Shown here: in pieces, positions 9,201-19,387 of the stretch
Layout of the letters: each line of letters opens with the position of its first letter
Position numbering within the stretch: the stretch's first letter is position 1
NCBI GenBank assembly: GCA_017626305.1
Contig: JAGAIW010000091.1
Location: 1 to 58,750 of the forward strand
DNA: 58,750 nucleotides
Reading direction: 5' to 3'
Source: Clostridia bacterium
GTDB taxonomy: Bacteria > Bacillota > Clostridia > Christensenellales > Borkfalkiaceae
The notes under the pieces: generated by a model
Databases searched by the model: none
Told to the model about the DNA's origin: nothing
The model's input: only the letters and a program-made list of their open reading frames with translations
Made by a program: the position numbers and the translations under genes

Positions 9201-10316
9201 GACGTTAAGGTATTCACCCGTGAAAACAAAGACGAACTCGAACCGGGCGTTAATAAGCTGGTTAGAGTATATATTGCGCAGAAACGTAAAATCCAAGTCG
9301 GCGATAAGATGGCAGGTCGTCACGGTAACAAGGGCGTTATCTCCCGCGTGCTTTCGCAAGCGGATATGCCCTTCCTTGCAGACGGTACGCCGTTGCAAAT
9401 CTTGCTCAACCCCTTGGGCGTTCCTTCGCGTATGAATATCGGTCAGGTTTTGGAAGTCCACCTTGGTTACGTATGTAAACAGCTTGGTTGGAAGATCGCT
9501 ACGCCCGTATTTGACGGCGCAACGGAAAAAGACCTTGAAACCATGTTCCGTGAAAACAACTTGCTCAACCCCGACGGCAACGTTGACGGTAAATTCCAAG
9601 TGTTCGACGGTAGAACGGGCGAACCTTTTGAAAACCGCGTTACTATCGGTGTGCAGTATATGATTAAGCTTATTCACTTGGTCGACGACAAGATTCACGC
9701 CCGTGCAATCGGACCTTACAGCCTTGTTACGCAACAGCCTTTGGGCGGTAAAGCGCAATTCGGCGGTCAGCGTTTCGGTGAAATGGAAGTTTGGGCGCTG
9801 GAAGCTTACGGCGCGGCGCATATCCTGCAAGAAATCCTTACCGTAAAATCGGACGACGTGGTCGGTCGTGTGAAGACGTACGAATCGATCGTTCGTGGCG
9901 AAAACATTTCCGAACCGGGTATTCCCGAGGCGTTTAAGGTACTCTTGAAAGAATTGCAAAGTTTGGCGTTAGACGTCAAAGTTCTTACCGAATCGGGTGA
10001 CGAACTCATCATTCGCGAATTCGAGGAAGAAGAAGATACGATGGAAACGTCGGCAAACCGCAGCGTGGGCATCAAAGAAGAAGAGCTTGAAGAAATCGAT
10101 TTCAGCATGGACGAAGACGAAGACGAAGACGACGATACGGACTTCGACGTTAAGTCCATCTTTGAAGACGAAGACGACGAAGACGGCTTTACTTCTTCCG
10201 ATCCTGACGAAGACGATTCGTTTGAAGACGACGAAGACGACGAAACGTTCGGCTTTGGCAAACTGTTTGAAGACGACGAAGACGACGACACCGATTTATT
10301 CGGCGACGACGAATAA
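6270..10316 (+). CDS. rpoB: RNA polymerase beta subunit
   Basis: A 1348-residue protein, longer than the roughly 1190-1250 typical of Firmicutes. It forms half of the RNA polymerase active cleft. The rifampicin-pocket segment ([28 protein letters not shown]) looks wild type. There is a charged insertion around residues 410-435 ([19 protein letters not shown]). The last 99 residues (from 10017) contain 54 Asp/Glu with short repeats such as FEDDEDD, forming a highly acidic, probably disordered tail after the normal C-terminus. rpoC follows 12 bp later with AAGGAG. Ribosomal protein genes rplKAJL, usually upstream, are absent. Confidence 0.97.
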   Translation: MDLPISKYGKTERRKFGKINEVIDIPDLVEIQKDSYNAFIEEGIDEVFEDFSPITDYSDHFELYFLEHRFGDKPKYDEKECRTRDATYALPLRVKVRLVNKVKNEVLDQEVFMGDIPKMTENGAFIINGAERVIVSQLVRSPGVYNASRKDKTGKEMFDTTVMPNRGAWLELEQDAQDALYVRVDRKKKLCATVLLRAIGFGSNRAIEDLFEGDKMIAATLAKDTAKSESDGLRELYIRLRPGDAPTEDAVRTHLYNLFFDPRRYDVAKVGRYKYNKKLNLAYRLPGQRVADTIINPETGEVLAQEGERVSEQQAKDIQNCGINEVFVLVDDAEDGEIRHKIIANNTVDFAAISDVPMAARAKDFGLLPTVYYPNYKFSKILAAECATLSVEEVAEKYMDDIDALYYTHEKPEEPDEKPEETKNREKRRDNRRKFVAACKLFHEVLFSERPVPTKEQKKEMRPLIDKLCHKHVTVDDIVASISTNLDLKYGIGTIDNIDHLGNRRVRSVGELLQNQLRVGIARLERLIKERMATQDPMEITPSALINIRPVSAVIREFFGSSQLSQFMDQTNPIAELTHKRKLSALGPGGLNRDRATFEVRDIHHTHYGRMCPIETPEGQNIGLITSLATFARVNEYGFIMSPYRRVDKATGVVTTHVDYLTADEEDKYIVAQANEPLDEEGKFVNERVGCRHQNDITEMPREKMDYMDVSPKQLVSVAAALIPFLENDDTNRALMGSNMQRQAVPLLKTESAIVATGIESSIAQYSGVIVTAKEAGVVVGCSSNCIKVREDDGNITEYPLKKFERSNAGTCLNQRPIVSTGDRVAKGEIIADGPSTNNGELALGKNILIGYMEWEGYNYEDAILLSEKLVQDDVFTSIHIEEYETEARDTKLGPEEITRDIPNVGDDALKDLDEDGIIRIGAEITSGDILVGKVSPKGEAELTPEERLLRAIFGEKSREVRDTSLKVPHGEGGVVVDVKVFTRENKDELEPGVNKLVRVYIAQKRKIQVGDKMAGRHGNKGVISRVLSQADMPFLADGTPLQILLNPLGVPSRMNIGQVLEVHLGYVCKQLGWKIATPVFDGATEKDLETMFRENNLLNPDGNVDGKFQVFDGRTGEPFENRVTIGVQYMIKLIHLVDDKIHARAIGPYSLVTQQPLGGKAQFGGQRFGEMEVWALEAYGAAHILQEILTVKSDDVVGRVKTYESIVRGENISEPGIPEAFKVLLKELQSLALDVKVLTESGDELIIREFEEEEDTMETSANRSVGIKEEELEEIDFSMDEDEDEDDDTDFDVKSIFEDEDDEDGFTSSDPDEDDSFEDDEDDETFGFGKLFEDDEDDDTDLFGDDE

Positions 10317-10328
10317 GGAGATAATACT

Positions 10329-13300
10329 ATGTACGAATTAAACGATTTCAATTCTATTCAAATCAGCATTGCTTCTCCTGAAAAAATCAGAGAATGGTCG
10401 TACGGGGAAGTTACCAAACCCGAAACGATCAACTACCGTACGCAAAAACCCGAAAAAGACGGCTTGTTCTGTGAAAAGATTTTTGGGCCTATGAAGGACT
10501 GGGAATGTCATTGCGGTAAATACAAAAGAGTAAAATATAAGGGTCACGTATGTGAAAAGTGCGGCGTAGAAATTACCCGCTCGAAGGTTCGTCGTGAAAG
10601 AATGGGTCATATCGAGCTTGCCGCTCCCGTTTCGCATATTTGGTATTTCAAAGGCGTGCCTTCCAAAATCGGTTTGCTTTTGAACATGGGACCTAAACAG
10701 TTAGAACAGGTTATCTATTTTGCGTCCTACGTCGTTATCAATCCCGGTAGCGTAGAAGGCGTGGAATATAAGCAGGTGCTCAAAGACAAAGAACTGCGCG
10801 AAATCGAAGAAATGTACGGCGATTCTTCCGTAACCGGCTTGAAAGTGGGCATGGGTGCGGAAGCCATTCGCGAGCTTTTGATGGCAGTAGATTTGGATAA
10901 AGAAAGCGAAGAATGTAAAAAGGCTTTGGACGAAAGCGCAAACAGCCAAAAAGGTCCTAGCCAAAAGGCAATCAAGGCGATTAAGCGTTTGGAAGTTATC
11001 GAATCGTTCAGAAAGAGCGGCAACCGCCCCGAATGGATGATTATGACGGTGCTTCCCGTTATTCCGCCCGATATCCGTCCTATGGTGCAGCTTGACGGCG
11101 GTAGATTTGCTACGTCCGACTTGAACGATTTGTACCGTCGCGTTATCAACAGAAACAACCGTTTGAAGAAGATGATGGAAATCGGCGCGCCCGAAATGAT
11201 CATCAAAAACGAGAAACGTATGTTGCAAGAAGCGGTAGACGCGCTTATCGACAACGGCAGACGCGGTAAGGCGCTTTCCGGCCCTTCCAACCGTGATTTG
11301 AAATCGCTTTCCGCAATGCTCCGTGGTAAGCAAGGCCGTTTCCGTCAAAACCTTTTGGGTAAGCGTGTCGACTATTCTGGTCGTTCGGTTATCGTCGTCG
11401 GCCCTGAACTCAAAATTTATCAATGCGGTTTGCCTAAGGAAATGGCAATCGAGCTTTTCAAGCCGTTCATTATGAAACGCTTGGTGGAAAGCGGTCAATG
11501 CCACAACATTAAAACGGCAAAACGCGCGGTAGAACGCGGTAAAGATATGGTATGGAACGTTTTGGAAGACGTTATTAAAGACCATCCCGTACTTTTGAAC
11601 CGTGCTCCTACGTTGCACCGTTTGTCCATTCAGGCGTTCGAGCCCGTGCTTATCGAAGGTAGAGCTATTAAAATTTCACCCCTTGTTTGCGGACCTTTCA
11701 ACGCCGACTTCGACGGTGACCAAATGGCTGTGCACCTTCCTTTGAGCGTAGAAGCGCAAGCCGAAGCAAGATTCTTAATGCTTTCGGCAAATAATATTTT
11801 GAAACTTGCCGACGGTAAGTCCGTCATGTCGCCTACGCAAGATATGATTATCGGCGCGTACTGCTTGACCATTAAGCGTAAAGAAGAAGGCGGTAAGTAC
11901 GACGAACAAGGCCGTCCTTGCGAAGACGGCGAAGTGTATATCCCGCCCGTATATTCGTCTGAAAACGAAGCAATCCTTGCTTATCAAAACAAGATCGCGC
12001 ACGAACAGGACGAAATGTACCTTAAACGCGTGGTAGAACTTCCCGAAGGTCAGTTTGACGACTTGCCTTTGCCGTACCGTTGTCCTGTGGAAAACAAGGC
12101 GGGCGAAGCGCCTATTAAGTGGGCGGAAGTGCGTTTGAACGAAAAGACGGGCAAACGCGAAGTAATCGGTGTTATCAAAACGACGATCGGCCGTTTGATT
12201 TACAACGAAGGCTTGCCCCAAGACCTTGGTTTCGTTAAGAGAAATACGCCTGAATCGTATTTGCGCTTAGAGCTTGACGCTGAATTTATCGGCAACGCGC
12301 GTGCAATCGGTAAAAAACACCTTTCCCGTATCGTTGAAGCTGCGTTTAGAACGGGCAAAGCGCCTAAGGCGTCGTACGTGCTTGACGCTATGAAGGAACG
12401 CGGGTATAAGTATTCCACGCTTGCCGCTTTGACGACGTCGGTATTCGACATGAAGATTCCCCCCGAAAAGCAGGAAATCGTCGACAATGCGGAAAAAGAA
12501 GTTTCCAAGATCGCGAAGAAATATGCGCGTGGTCTTTTGAACGAAGAAGAACGTTACAGCGCGGTTATCGCACAATGGGATTCGGCTACCGATCAAGTAG
12601 CAAACCTTTTGAAAAAGCAAGGCGCGGAAGATAAGTTCAATCCGATTTGGATGATGGCGGACTCTGGTGCGCGTGGTTCTATCGACCAGATTAAGCAGCT
12701 TGCTGGTATGCGTGGTCTAATGGTTAACCCCCAAGGTAAAAAGATTGAAGTTCCCGTTAAATCGTGTTTCAGAAACGGCTTGTCCGTTCTCGAATACTTC
12801 ATTTCGTCGCACGGTGGTCGTAAGGGTCTTACCGATACCGCTTTGAAAACGGCGGACTCGGGGTATCTTACCCGTCGTCTTGTCGACGTATCCCACGAAA
12901 TTATCGTCCGTGAAGAAGATTGCTGTGCTGGTAAAAAGCCGCAGGGCTTGAAGGTTAAGGCGATCTACGACGTAGTTGGTAAAGAAATCGAAGGTTTGAA
13001 GTCGAGAATTTTGGGTAGATTTGCTGCGGAAGATATCGTTGACCCCGCAACGGGCGAAGTACTTGCTGCCATGAATCAATTTATTGATGAAAAGGAAGCG
13101 GACGCAATTTGCGCGGCAGGTATCACCGAAGTTTCTATTAGAAGTATCTTTGGCTGTGCGTCCAAGTTCGGCGTTTGCGCGAAGTGTTACGGTAAGAACA
13201 TGGCTACCACGTTACCCGTACAAGTTGGCGAAGCCGTCGGTACGATTGCAGCGCAATCTATCGGTGAACCCGGTACACAGCTTACCATGCGTACCTTCCA

Positions 13301-14105
13301 CACGGGCGGTATCGCTGCTACGGGGGACATCACGCAAGGTCTTCCCCGTGTCGAAGAATTGTTTGAAGTTCGTAAACCCAAGGGCGTTGCGACGATTTGC
13401 GAAGTCGAAGGTATCGTTTCTATCGACGATTCCGACGGCGCAAAGCGCATCAAAGTCAGCGACGAAACGACGGGCGAATTGAAGAAGGAATACCTGCTTG
13501 CTTTCAACGCCGAAATCAAGGTAAAAGAAGGCGACAAGGTACACCCCGGCGACTTGCTTAACGCAGGTAGCGTATATCCCCAAGATATCTTGCGCGTGCA
13601 AGGTGTTAAGGGTGTTCAAGACTATATCCTTGAACAGGTACAATCCGTTTACCGTTCGCAAGGCGTTGAAATCAACGACAAGCACGTTGAAATTATCGTT
13701 CGTCAAATGCTCAAAAAGGTTCGCGTAGAAAACGCAGGGGACACCAACCTGTTGCCCGGTGAACTCGTCGATATGGTTACCTTCCAAGACGAAAGCGCGA
13801 AGGCTATGGCAAACGGCGGTAGACCTGCTCTTGCAAAACGTGTGCTCCTTGGTATCACCAAAGCCGCGCTTGCAACCGACAGTTTCTTGTCCGCGGCGTC
13901 CTTCCAAGAAACGTCGAGAGTGCTTACCGAAGCGGCTATCCGCACCAAGCGCGACTACCTTGTCGGCTTGAAGGAAAACGTTATTATCGGTAAACTCATT
14001 CCCGCAGGTACGGGTACAAAGTCGTACAAAAACGTTATGCCCCAGTACGTAGGCAACTACGCGGCGACGGAAACGAAAGCGGAAGAAACGACGGAAAACG
14101 CGTAA
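10329..14105 (+). CDS. rpoC: RNA polymerase beta' subunit
   Basis: A 1258-residue catalytic subunit. The N-terminal zinc-binding domain has Cys60, 62, 75 and 78. The active-site motif NADFDGD places the Mg-binding aspartates at residues 460, 462 and 464. Near residue 980 the second zinc site and the trigger-loop region are intact ([16 protein letters not shown]). Length is normal for Firmicutes. It is cotranscribed with rpoB (ATAAGGAGATAATACT before ATG) and ends at a strong terminator. Confidence 0.97.
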   Translation: MYELNDFNSIQISIASPEKIREWSYGEVTKPETINYRTQKPEKDGLFCEKIFGPMKDWECHCGKYKRVKYKGHVCEKCGVEITRSKVRRERMGHIELAAPVSHIWYFKGVPSKIGLLLNMGPKQLEQVIYFASYVVINPGSVEGVEYKQVLKDKELREIEEMYGDSSVTGLKVGMGAEAIRELLMAVDLDKESEECKKALDESANSQKGPSQKAIKAIKRLEVIESFRKSGNRPEWMIMTVLPVIPPDIRPMVQLDGGRFATSDLNDLYRRVINRNNRLKKMMEIGAPEMIIKNEKRMLQEAVDALIDNGRRGKALSGPSNRDLKSLSAMLRGKQGRFRQNLLGKRVDYSGRSVIVVGPELKIYQCGLPKEMAIELFKPFIMKRLVESGQCHNIKTAKRAVERGKDMVWNVLEDVIKDHPVLLNRAPTLHRLSIQAFEPVLIEGRAIKISPLVCGPFNADFDGDQMAVHLPLSVEAQAEARFLMLSANNILKLADGKSVMSPTQDMIIGAYCLTIKRKEEGGKYDEQGRPCEDGEVYIPPVYSSENEAILAYQNKIAHEQDEMYLKRVVELPEGQFDDLPLPYRCPVENKAGEAPIKWAEVRLNEKTGKREVIGVIKTTIGRLIYNEGLPQDLGFVKRNTPESYLRLELDAEFIGNARAIGKKHLSRIVEAAFRTGKAPKASYVLDAMKERGYKYSTLAALTTSVFDMKIPPEKQEIVDNAEKEVSKIAKKYARGLLNEEERYSAVIAQWDSATDQVANLLKKQGAEDKFNPIWMMADSGARGSIDQIKQLAGMRGLMVNPQGKKIEVPVKSCFRNGLSVLEYFISSHGGRKGLTDTALKTADSGYLTRRLVDVSHEIIVREEDCCAGKKPQGLKVKAIYDVVGKEIEGLKSRILGRFAAEDIVDPATGEVLAAMNQFIDEKEADAICAAGITEVSIRSIFGCASKFGVCAKCYGKNMATTLPVQVGEAVGTIAAQSIGEPGTQLTMRTFHTGGIAATGDITQGLPRVEELFEVRKPKGVATICEVEGIVSIDDSDGAKRIKVSDETTGELKKEYLLAFNAEIKVKEGDKVHPGDLLNAGSVYPQDILRVQGVKGVQDYILEQVQSVYRSQGVEINDKHVEIIVRQMLKKVRVENAGDTNLLPGELVDMVTFQDESAKAMANGGRPALAKRVLLGITKAALATDSFLSAASFQETSRVLTEAAIRTKRDYLVGLKENVIIGKLIPAGTGTKSYKNVMPQYVGNYAATETKAEETTENA

Positions 14106-14120
14106 AACTTACAAAAAAAC

Positions 14121-14151
14121 AAAAACTCCTTGTTCTTTGCAGGGAGTTTTT
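14121..14151 (+). terminator. rpoBC terminator
   Basis: A 12-bp stem (14121-14132 with 14140-14151, one G-U pair), loop TTCTTTG, and a T-rich 3' arm. It lies 15 bp after the rpoC stop. Confidence 0.85.
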
Positions 14152-14265
14152 TCGTGCGACCATGTATCATTCCACAAAAAAATGGCTATACCATGTATGC
14201 GTTGAGATGTATCAAGACTATACGCATAAGGTATTTTTCCAAAAATGGTAGAATATGCTTTTTTA

Positions 14266-14294
14266 TTGACATTTTTCGCGTATCGTAGTATAAT
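14266..14294 (+). promoter_or_regulatory. Promoter directly abutting the FAD oxidoreductase
   Basis: TTGACA (14266-14271), 17-bp spacer, TATAAT (14289-14294). The expected start (about 14301) coincides with the first in-frame ATG, leaving no room for a ribosome site. Confidence 0.8.
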
Positions 14295-14300
14295 GTAGGT

Positions 14301-15884
14301 ATGGAAACGACAATGAAAGAAAAAAGGGTAATCATTATCGGCGCAGGCCCTGCGGGGCTTACCGCCGCATACGAGCTGCTGACGAAAGCAAACCACGTCA
14401 AACCCATTGTGTTGGAGGCGGAAAATTTCGTCGGCGGTATTTCGCGTACGGCAACCTATAAGGGTAACCGTATGGATATCGGCGGTCACCGCTTTTTTTC
14501 CAAGGACGATAGAGTGGTTGACCTTTGGACAAAGCTGTTGCCCGTTCAGGGCGCGCCTGCCAAGGACGATTTGATTTTGGATAGGGAAAAACCGCTTGCA
14601 AAAGACGGACCCGACCCCGAGCAAACGGACGATACTATGTTGGTGCGCGACCGCGTTTCGCGGATTATTTATAAACGCAAGTTCTTTGATTATCCGATTT
14701 CTTTGAAAGCGCGTACCTTTATCAATATGGGTTTTATAGATACCATGAAGGCGGGCTTTGGATATTTAGGCAGCTGCTTGCACAAGAAAGAAGAAAGCAA
14801 TTTGGAAAACTTCTATATCAACCGTTTCGGCAAGCCGTTATATTCCATGTTTTTTGAAGACTATACCGAAAAGCTGTGGGGCGTGCATCCGCGCGATATT
14901 TCCGCAGACTGGGGCGCGCAACGCGTCAAGGGCTTGTCCGTTTCCAAAGCCATTAAAAACGCGCTTGCAAAATTCTTCGGTAAGAAAAATAAGGAAGTAG
15001 AAACCAGCTTAATCGAACAGTTTATTTACCCCAAGAAAGGTCCTGGACAGCTCTATGAAAAAATGGCGGACGAAATCGTCCGTATGGGCGGAGAACTGCA
15101 CTTTAATCAAACGGTGAAGAAAATCGTTACGGAAGAGAACCGTATCGTATCGGTAGTAGCCGAAAGCTCGAATGGTGAACAAACGGAGTATTTGTGCGAC
15201 GAATGTATTTCGTCTATGCCCATTAAAGACTTGTTGGAAAGTATCGGAAACGACGTCGCGCCTAAGGACGTTTACGAGATTGCCACAACGCTCCCGTATC
15301 GTGATTTCATGACGGTGGGCTTGCTGGTCGATAAACTCAAAGTGCAAAACAAGACGAAAATGAAAACGCTGGGGAATATCGTCCCCGATTGTTGGATTTA
15401 CGTACAGGATAGGGACGTGCGCTTGGGGCGTATACAAATTTTCAATAACTGGTCGCCGTATATGGTGGAAGACCCCGAAAACAGCGTTTGGATAGGGTTG
15501 GAATATTTTTGTTCCGAAGGGGATAGTATGTGGACGAGCTCTGACGACGCGTTTATTCAAAACGCTGTGGACGAGCTTGTGAAAATCGGCGTAATTGAAA
15601 GCAAAGAAGTCGTCAAAGACCAAACGCTGATTCGAGTGAAAAAGGCGTACCCTGCCTATTTTGGCAGTTATGCGCAGTTTGATACCGTCAGGGCGTATTT
15701 GGACGGGTTTGAAAACCTGTACTGCGTAGGCAGAAACGGGCAGCACCGCTATAATAACATGGATCATTCCATGGCAACGGCTATGGTGGCTTGCGAAAAT
15801 ATTTTAAGCGGAGAAAGGGATAAAACGGCAATTTGGAGTGTGAACACCGAAAAGTCGTATCACGAAACGAAAAACGAACGGTAA
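14301..15884 (+). CDS. FAD-dependent oxidoreductase, amine-oxidase/UGM-like
   Basis: A 527-residue flavoprotein. The N-terminus has the dinucleotide-binding motif [16 protein letters not shown], then [20 protein letters not shown], typical of the NAD(P)-binding, protoporphyrinogen-oxidase/UDP-galactopyranose-mutase-like group. The C-terminal FAD segment [16 protein letters not shown] is also typical. The substrate cannot be read from sequence. It is followed by a polytopic glycosyltransferase and a GtrA flippase, so a role in making or modifying a lipid-linked sugar for the envelope is inferred. ATG14301 lies at the predicted transcription start; ATG14313 is an alternative with only a weak GGAAA site. 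Confidence 0.85.
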   Translation: METTMKEKRVIIIGAGPAGLTAAYELLTKANHVKPIVLEAENFVGGISRTATYKGNRMDIGGHRFFSKDDRVVDLWTKLLPVQGAPAKDDLILDREKPLAKDGPDPEQTDDTMLVRDRVSRIIYKRKFFDYPISLKARTFINMGFIDTMKAGFGYLGSCLHKKEESNLENFYINRFGKPLYSMFFEDYTEKLWGVHPRDISADWGAQRVKGLSVSKAIKNALAKFFGKKNKEVETSLIEQFIYPKKGPGQLYEKMADEIVRMGGELHFNQTVKKIVTEENRIVSVVAESSNGEQTEYLCDECISSMPIKDLLESIGNDVAPKDVYEIATTLPYRDFMTVGLLVDKLKVQNKTKMKTLGNIVPDCWIYVQDRDVRLGRIQIFNNWSPYMVEDPENSVWIGLEYFCSEGDSMWTSSDDAFIQNAVDELVKIGVIESKEVVKDQTLIRVKKAYPAYFGSYAQFDTVRAYLDGFENLYCVGRNGQHRYNNMDHSMATAMVACENILSGERDKTAIWSVNTEKSYHETKNER

Positions 15885-15889
15885 CGGGT

Positions 15890-17533
15890 ATGGAAGAGCA
15901 AACGCAAACGATAAAAAAGAAAATACTTTCTTACGTTTGGGAAACGTCGGTATATATCGGCGTGTTTTTGGCTACCCTTATTTTGTATCTTACGATAAAG
16001 CCTAACGCGCAATTTCACCGCAACGGCGTTTTGCCGCAAACGCTGATGGCGTTTGGATTACTCTCTCTTTTGGGAGTGGGCGTAGGCTTGTTTTGGTGGA
16101 AAAAGCTGAACTATAAGCGCGTAATGGTTTTATTGCTTTTGGCGGGGTATATTTTGCGCGTGGGGTATATGTTATATACGGCGTCTACTTCCCGTCAATA
16201 CGATACGTGGACGAAGAATTTTGACGGGCACGAAGCGTATGCTTGGACGATTTTTTCCACGGGCGCGTTGCCGACGAGTAACGTGTATCAGTTCTATCAT
16301 CCGCCCTTTAACGCTATGGTGCAGGCGGCGTTTATGCATTTTATGCAAGGACTGACGAACGGCTTGACAAGCCTGTTTGCCTTGGGCGATTATTTTCCCA
16401 CGGCGTTTGCGTACGCCAAGCCCGAATACGTGGACGAAACGCGGTATTTTTTGTATTCGTCCTGTCAAATTTTGTCCGTGCTGTATTCGTTCGTCGTGGC
16501 GTTCGTGTCCGTAAAAACGATAGCGTTATTTGATTTTTCTAACAAAACCAAGCTCGTGGCGGCGGCGTTTGTCATTTTTTATCCGAGAAATATCCAAGTT
16601 TCCGCGCAACTGAATAACGACGGAATTTCCTTTATGCTGGGCATTTTGGCAATCTATTTTGCGCTCAAATGGCAAAAGGGCGGCAAAGACCTGCTGTGGA
16701 TTTTACTTTGCGCCGTTGCCGTGGGGCTTGGCATGATGTCCAAGCTTTCGTCCGCTACCGTTTGCCTGCCGATTGCAGGGATTTTTATCTATGAGTTTGT
16801 CCGTACGCTTGCAAAAAAACAGGGCAGCCTGCGCTTGCCGTATATGATTGTGCAGTACGTGCTGTTTTTGGCAGTATGCGCGCCGCTAGGGCTGTGGTTT
16901 CAAGTGTACGCCTATCAAACGTTTGGGCAGGAATTTGGGTACGTGTTCTCCAACTTAAATCAAAAATTATCTACGGCGCATTATTCCTTTTTTGAACGGT
17001 TCATCTTCGCGTTTGACGCGAAAGAGTGGTTTGGTTCGCTGTATTGCCGTCCGTTCGATTATAATTATTATCTGTTTCATTATGCGTTGCGTTCGTCTAT
17101 TTTCGGGGAGTTTTCTTACTGGCAGGGCGAAGGCTTTGCCGTAGCGGCTACCGTTTTTGCGTATCTTGCGGCAGGAGCTTTGCTTGTTGGGCTTGTATGG
17201 TGCTTGACGTTGTATTTGAAAAACCGCAAAAAGGAAGATAGCTTTTTGAAAGGGTTAAAGATATCCTTTGCCGATTTGCTGTTCGTGTTTTTGTTTATGC
17301 AATCGCAGGTGCTGTCCGAAACGTATTTTTATATCAAAATGCCGTATGCGTGCACCATGGATTTTCGCTATATTATGCCCATGATTTTGGCAATGGGTTT
17401 AACGCTTGCGTTCGTGCATAAGACGCTTTCTGCGGAAGGCGGGAGAGTTTCCGTGGCTATCAACCGCGTATTGCTGATAAGCTGCGGACTGTTTTTATTA
17501 TCGTCGTCGCTGTTTTATTGCGTGTGTATTTAA
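15890..17533 (+). CDS. Polytopic glycosyltransferase, GT39/ArnT-like
   Basis: A 547-residue integral membrane protein with about a dozen hydrophobic segments. An acidic loop follows the first helices (YDTWTKNFDGHEAYAWT), a position where GT-C enzymes have catalytic aspartates; later blocks include PRNIQVSAQLNNDG and TMDFRYIMPM. This suggests a lipid-phosphate-sugar-dependent transferase working on the outer face of the membrane. ATG15890 lies 5 bp after the previous stop; an upstream start at 15833 would overlap the previous gene. Specific donor and acceptor are unknown. Confidence 0.8.
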   Translation: MEEQTQTIKKKILSYVWETSVYIGVFLATLILYLTIKPNAQFHRNGVLPQTLMAFGLLSLLGVGVGLFWWKKLNYKRVMVLLLLAGYILRVGYMLYTASTSRQYDTWTKNFDGHEAYAWTIFSTGALPTSNVYQFYHPPFNAMVQAAFMHFMQGLTNGLTSLFALGDYFPTAFAYAKPEYVDETRYFLYSSCQILSVLYSFVVAFVSVKTIALFDFSNKTKLVAAAFVIFYPRNIQVSAQLNNDGISFMLGILAIYFALKWQKGGKDLLWILLCAVAVGLGMMSKLSSATVCLPIAGIFIYEFVRTLAKKQGSLRLPYMIVQYVLFLAVCAPLGLWFQVYAYQTFGQEFGYVFSNLNQKLSTAHYSFFERFIFAFDAKEWFGSLYCRPFDYNYYLFHYALRSSIFGEFSYWQGEGFAVAATVFAYLAAGALLVGLVWCLTLYLKNRKKEDSFLKGLKISFADLLFVFLFMQSQVLSETYFYIKMPYACTMDFRYIMPMILAMGLTLAFVHKTLSAEGGRVSVAINRVLLISCGLFLLSSSLFYCVCI

Positions 17534-17543
17534 GGGAGAGAGT

Positions 17544-18026
17544 ATGAGTCAAACGAAAAGACAATTGTTTTGGGAAATATTCCGTTTTCTCTTGGTGGGG
17601 GGAACGGCGACGCTCGTCGATTATTTCGTGTATTATCTCTTCCGTCAATGGATTTTACCGCCGACGCTGATAAACTCCGCCGCGTGGGATACCGTTTCGC
17701 TGATTTTAGCTACGGCGTTTGGGTTTTGCGTGGGGTTGACCGTCAACTGGATACTTTCCGTACGCTTTGTCTTTCTCGACGTGAAGGATAAGGAAAAATC
17801 GTCGTCCAAAAAATCGTTTGCGGTGTTTGCGCTGATCGGTTTGGTGGGTTTGGGGATTACCGAGCTTGGTATGAATATCCTTGTAGGTGTTTTACCTAAA
17901 TTTTCGCTGTTTTCCACGACGGCGTTTTTGGGCTTGCCTTGGAGTGAATGGCTTGCCAAAGTGATAATGACCTGTATCGTGCTCGTTTGGAATTACGTGG
18001 CGAGAAAACGTTTGGTGTTTCAGTAA
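17544..18026 (+). CDS. GtrA-family membrane protein
   Basis: A 160-residue protein with four predicted membrane helices. The N-terminal FRFLLVGGTATLVDY, central NWILSVRFVF and C-terminal NYVARKRLVF are hallmarks of GtrA, thought to flip polyprenyl-phosphate-linked sugars across the membrane. GGGAGAGAGT precedes the ATG, 10 bp after the glycosyltransferase stop. With the two preceding genes it forms a small sugar-transfer operon ending at the terminator at 18025. Confidence 0.9.
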   Translation: MSQTKRQLFWEIFRFLLVGGTATLVDYFVYYLFRQWILPPTLINSAAWDTVSLILATAFGFCVGLTVNWILSVRFVFLDVKDKEKSSSKKSFAVFALIGLVGLGITELGMNILVGVLPKFSLFSTTAFLGLPWSEWLAKVIMTCIVLVWNYVARKRLVFQ

Positions 18027-18051
18027 AAATCGGCGTATAGCCGATTTTTTT
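18025..18051 (+). terminator. Terminator after gtrA
   Basis: A ten-base stem AAAAATCGGC / GCCGATTTTT (18025-18034 / 18040-18049) with a GTATA loop and a T7 run, overlapping the gtrA stop codon. Confidence 0.85.
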
Positions 18052-18148
18052 GTTCGTCGTCGTTTGCCCTTTCCAAAGGTGGGTTATATTAGAAACGTAG
18101 GTATAATTTCCCTAAGGGAAAAGTTTATAAAAAAAATCAAATAAAGGC

Positions 18149-18177
18149 TTGACAAACGTACGCCATGGTGATATAAT
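18149..18177 (+). promoter_or_regulatory. pfl operon promoter
   Basis: TTGACA (18149-18154), 17-bp spacer, TATAAT (18172-18177), a full consensus promoter. Predicted start near 18184, leaving a 68-nt leader that contains a terminator-like hairpin. Confidence 0.85.
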
Positions 18178-18193
18178 AAATATGTAAATGGCG

Positions 18194-18231
18194 AAAGGGC
18201 GTCACGCGTGGGTCGCGTTGCGCCTTTTTTT
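18194..18231 (+). terminator. Leader terminator or attenuator upstream of pflA
   Basis: Left arm 18194-18208, loop TGGGT, right arm 18214-18228 form a 15-position stem (two G-U pairs and one mismatch), followed by seven Ts ending at 18231. It lies between the promoter and the pflA ribosome site, so it would stop most transcripts unless countered. Confidence 0.7.
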
Positions 18232-18251
18232 GGGGGAGTAAGGAGCAGTTG

Positions 18252-18983
18252 ATGACAGGATATATCCATTCATTTGAATCGTTCGGGACGGTAGACGGCC
18301 CGGGGATTAGATACGTTATATTCCTGCAAGGTTGTCCGCTCCGCTGTCAGTACTGTCACAACCCCGATACGTGGGGACAGGGCGGTACGCCGTACACGGC
18401 GGAAGAAGTGGCGGCGCGCGCGTTAAAATACCGTAACTATTTCGGGAATAACGGCGGCGTGACGGTAACGGGCGGTGAACCGCTCGTGCAAATGGATTTC
18501 GTCATAGAGCTTTTTACCATTCTCAAACGTTACGGCGTGCATACCTGTGTGGATACTTCGGGTATCACGTTCAATCCCGAAAGCGATAAAAGTGTGGAAA
18601 AACACGAACAGCTTATAAAAGTCACCGATTTGTTTTTGCTGGATATCAAGCATATTGACGACGAAGCCTGTAAAAAGCTGACGGGACAATCCAACGCCCA
18701 TACGCTTGCCTTTGCGAAGTTTTTAAGCGAACGGGGCAAGAAAATGTGGATACGCCAAGTACTCGTGCCGAATATTACGGACGGCGAAGATACTTTGCGC
18801 CGTACGCGAGCGTTTATCCAAACGCTCGCCACGGTGGAAAAGGTAGAAGTTTTGCCCTATCATACTATGGGTATAAATAAATATGAAAAACTGGGCATTG
18901 AGTATCCGCTTGGTGATTTAGCCGCTCCGTCCAAAGAACGGGTGGCGTATGCAAAACGTGTTTTGCGTGGAGAGAGTGAATGA
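18252..18983 (+). CDS. pflA: Pyruvate formate-lyase activating enzyme
   Basis: A 243-residue radical-SAM enzyme. It binds a [4Fe-4S] cluster through CxxxCxxC (Cys28, 32, 35) and uses S-adenosylmethionine to install the glycyl radical. The N-terminus HSFESFGTVDGPGIR and the GGVTVTGGEPL motif are characteristic of PflA, and the length is normal with no extra ferredoxin domain. ATG18252 is chosen over TTG18249 because AAGGAG is then six bases away. It is the first gene of the operon, before the enzyme it activates. Its stop overlaps the next start. Confidence 0.96.
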   Translation: MTGYIHSFESFGTVDGPGIRYVIFLQGCPLRCQYCHNPDTWGQGGTPYTAEEVAARALKYRNYFGNNGGVTVTGGEPLVQMDFVIELFTILKRYGVHTCVDTSGITFNPESDKSVEKHEQLIKVTDLFLLDIKHIDDEACKKLTGQSNAHTLAFAKFLSERGKKMWIRQVLVPNITDGEDTLRRTRAFIQTLATVEKVEVLPYHTMGINKYEKLGIEYPLGDLAAPSKERVAYAKRVLRGESE

Positions 18984-19306
18984 GTGAAATCAACAAAAAC
19001 AATTATAAAGAACAGCTGACGGGGCTTTGCTGTGTGGAAATCAGCGGCGAATCCTGCGCCAACTGCTTGACGCTGATGCCTATTTTGAAGGACATTTGTC
19101 AGCAAAGGGGCGACGTGCGTTTGGTGCACGTAGAAGCCGATTATACGACGTTAGAACTCATGGAGACGTGGGAAGTGGAAAAAGTTCCTACGATACTCCT
19201 TATGGACGACGGTGAGATATTCGCTAGATGTTCTGGGTTTCAGCCCGAAGAAATTTTACAGCTTTGGATAGACGCGAAGATAGACGCGCGTAAAGCGGGA
19301 AAATAA
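18980..19306 (+). CDS. Thioredoxin-like protein in the pfl operon
   Basis: A 108-residue thioredoxin-fold protein. The redox motif is CANC (Cys26, Cys29) in place of CGPC, and the cis-proline region is present (VEKVPTILLM). It overlaps pflA by 4 bp and precedes pflB by 81 bp, so it is translated with the activase. A role in keeping the pyruvate formate-lyase system reduced, or in electron delivery to PflA, is inference from position only. Confidence 0.88.
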   Translation: MSEINKNNYKEQLTGLCCVEISGESCANCLTLMPILKDICQQRGDVRLVHVEADYTTLELMETWEVEKVPTILLMDDGEIFARCSGFQPEEILQLWIDAKIDARKAGK

Positions 19307-19387
19307 ACTTGGGCAAATGAATTTGGCAACAACCGCCGTTTGGCGGGGAAGATAAATACGACAAATATATATATTAGGAGTACAGAT

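Noticed and set aside
7659-9959. 766-residue open frame antisense to rpoB
   Set aside because: Produced by the codon bias of rpoB on the other strand; low-complexity Phe/Arg/Val-rich sequence, no family match, no ribosome site.
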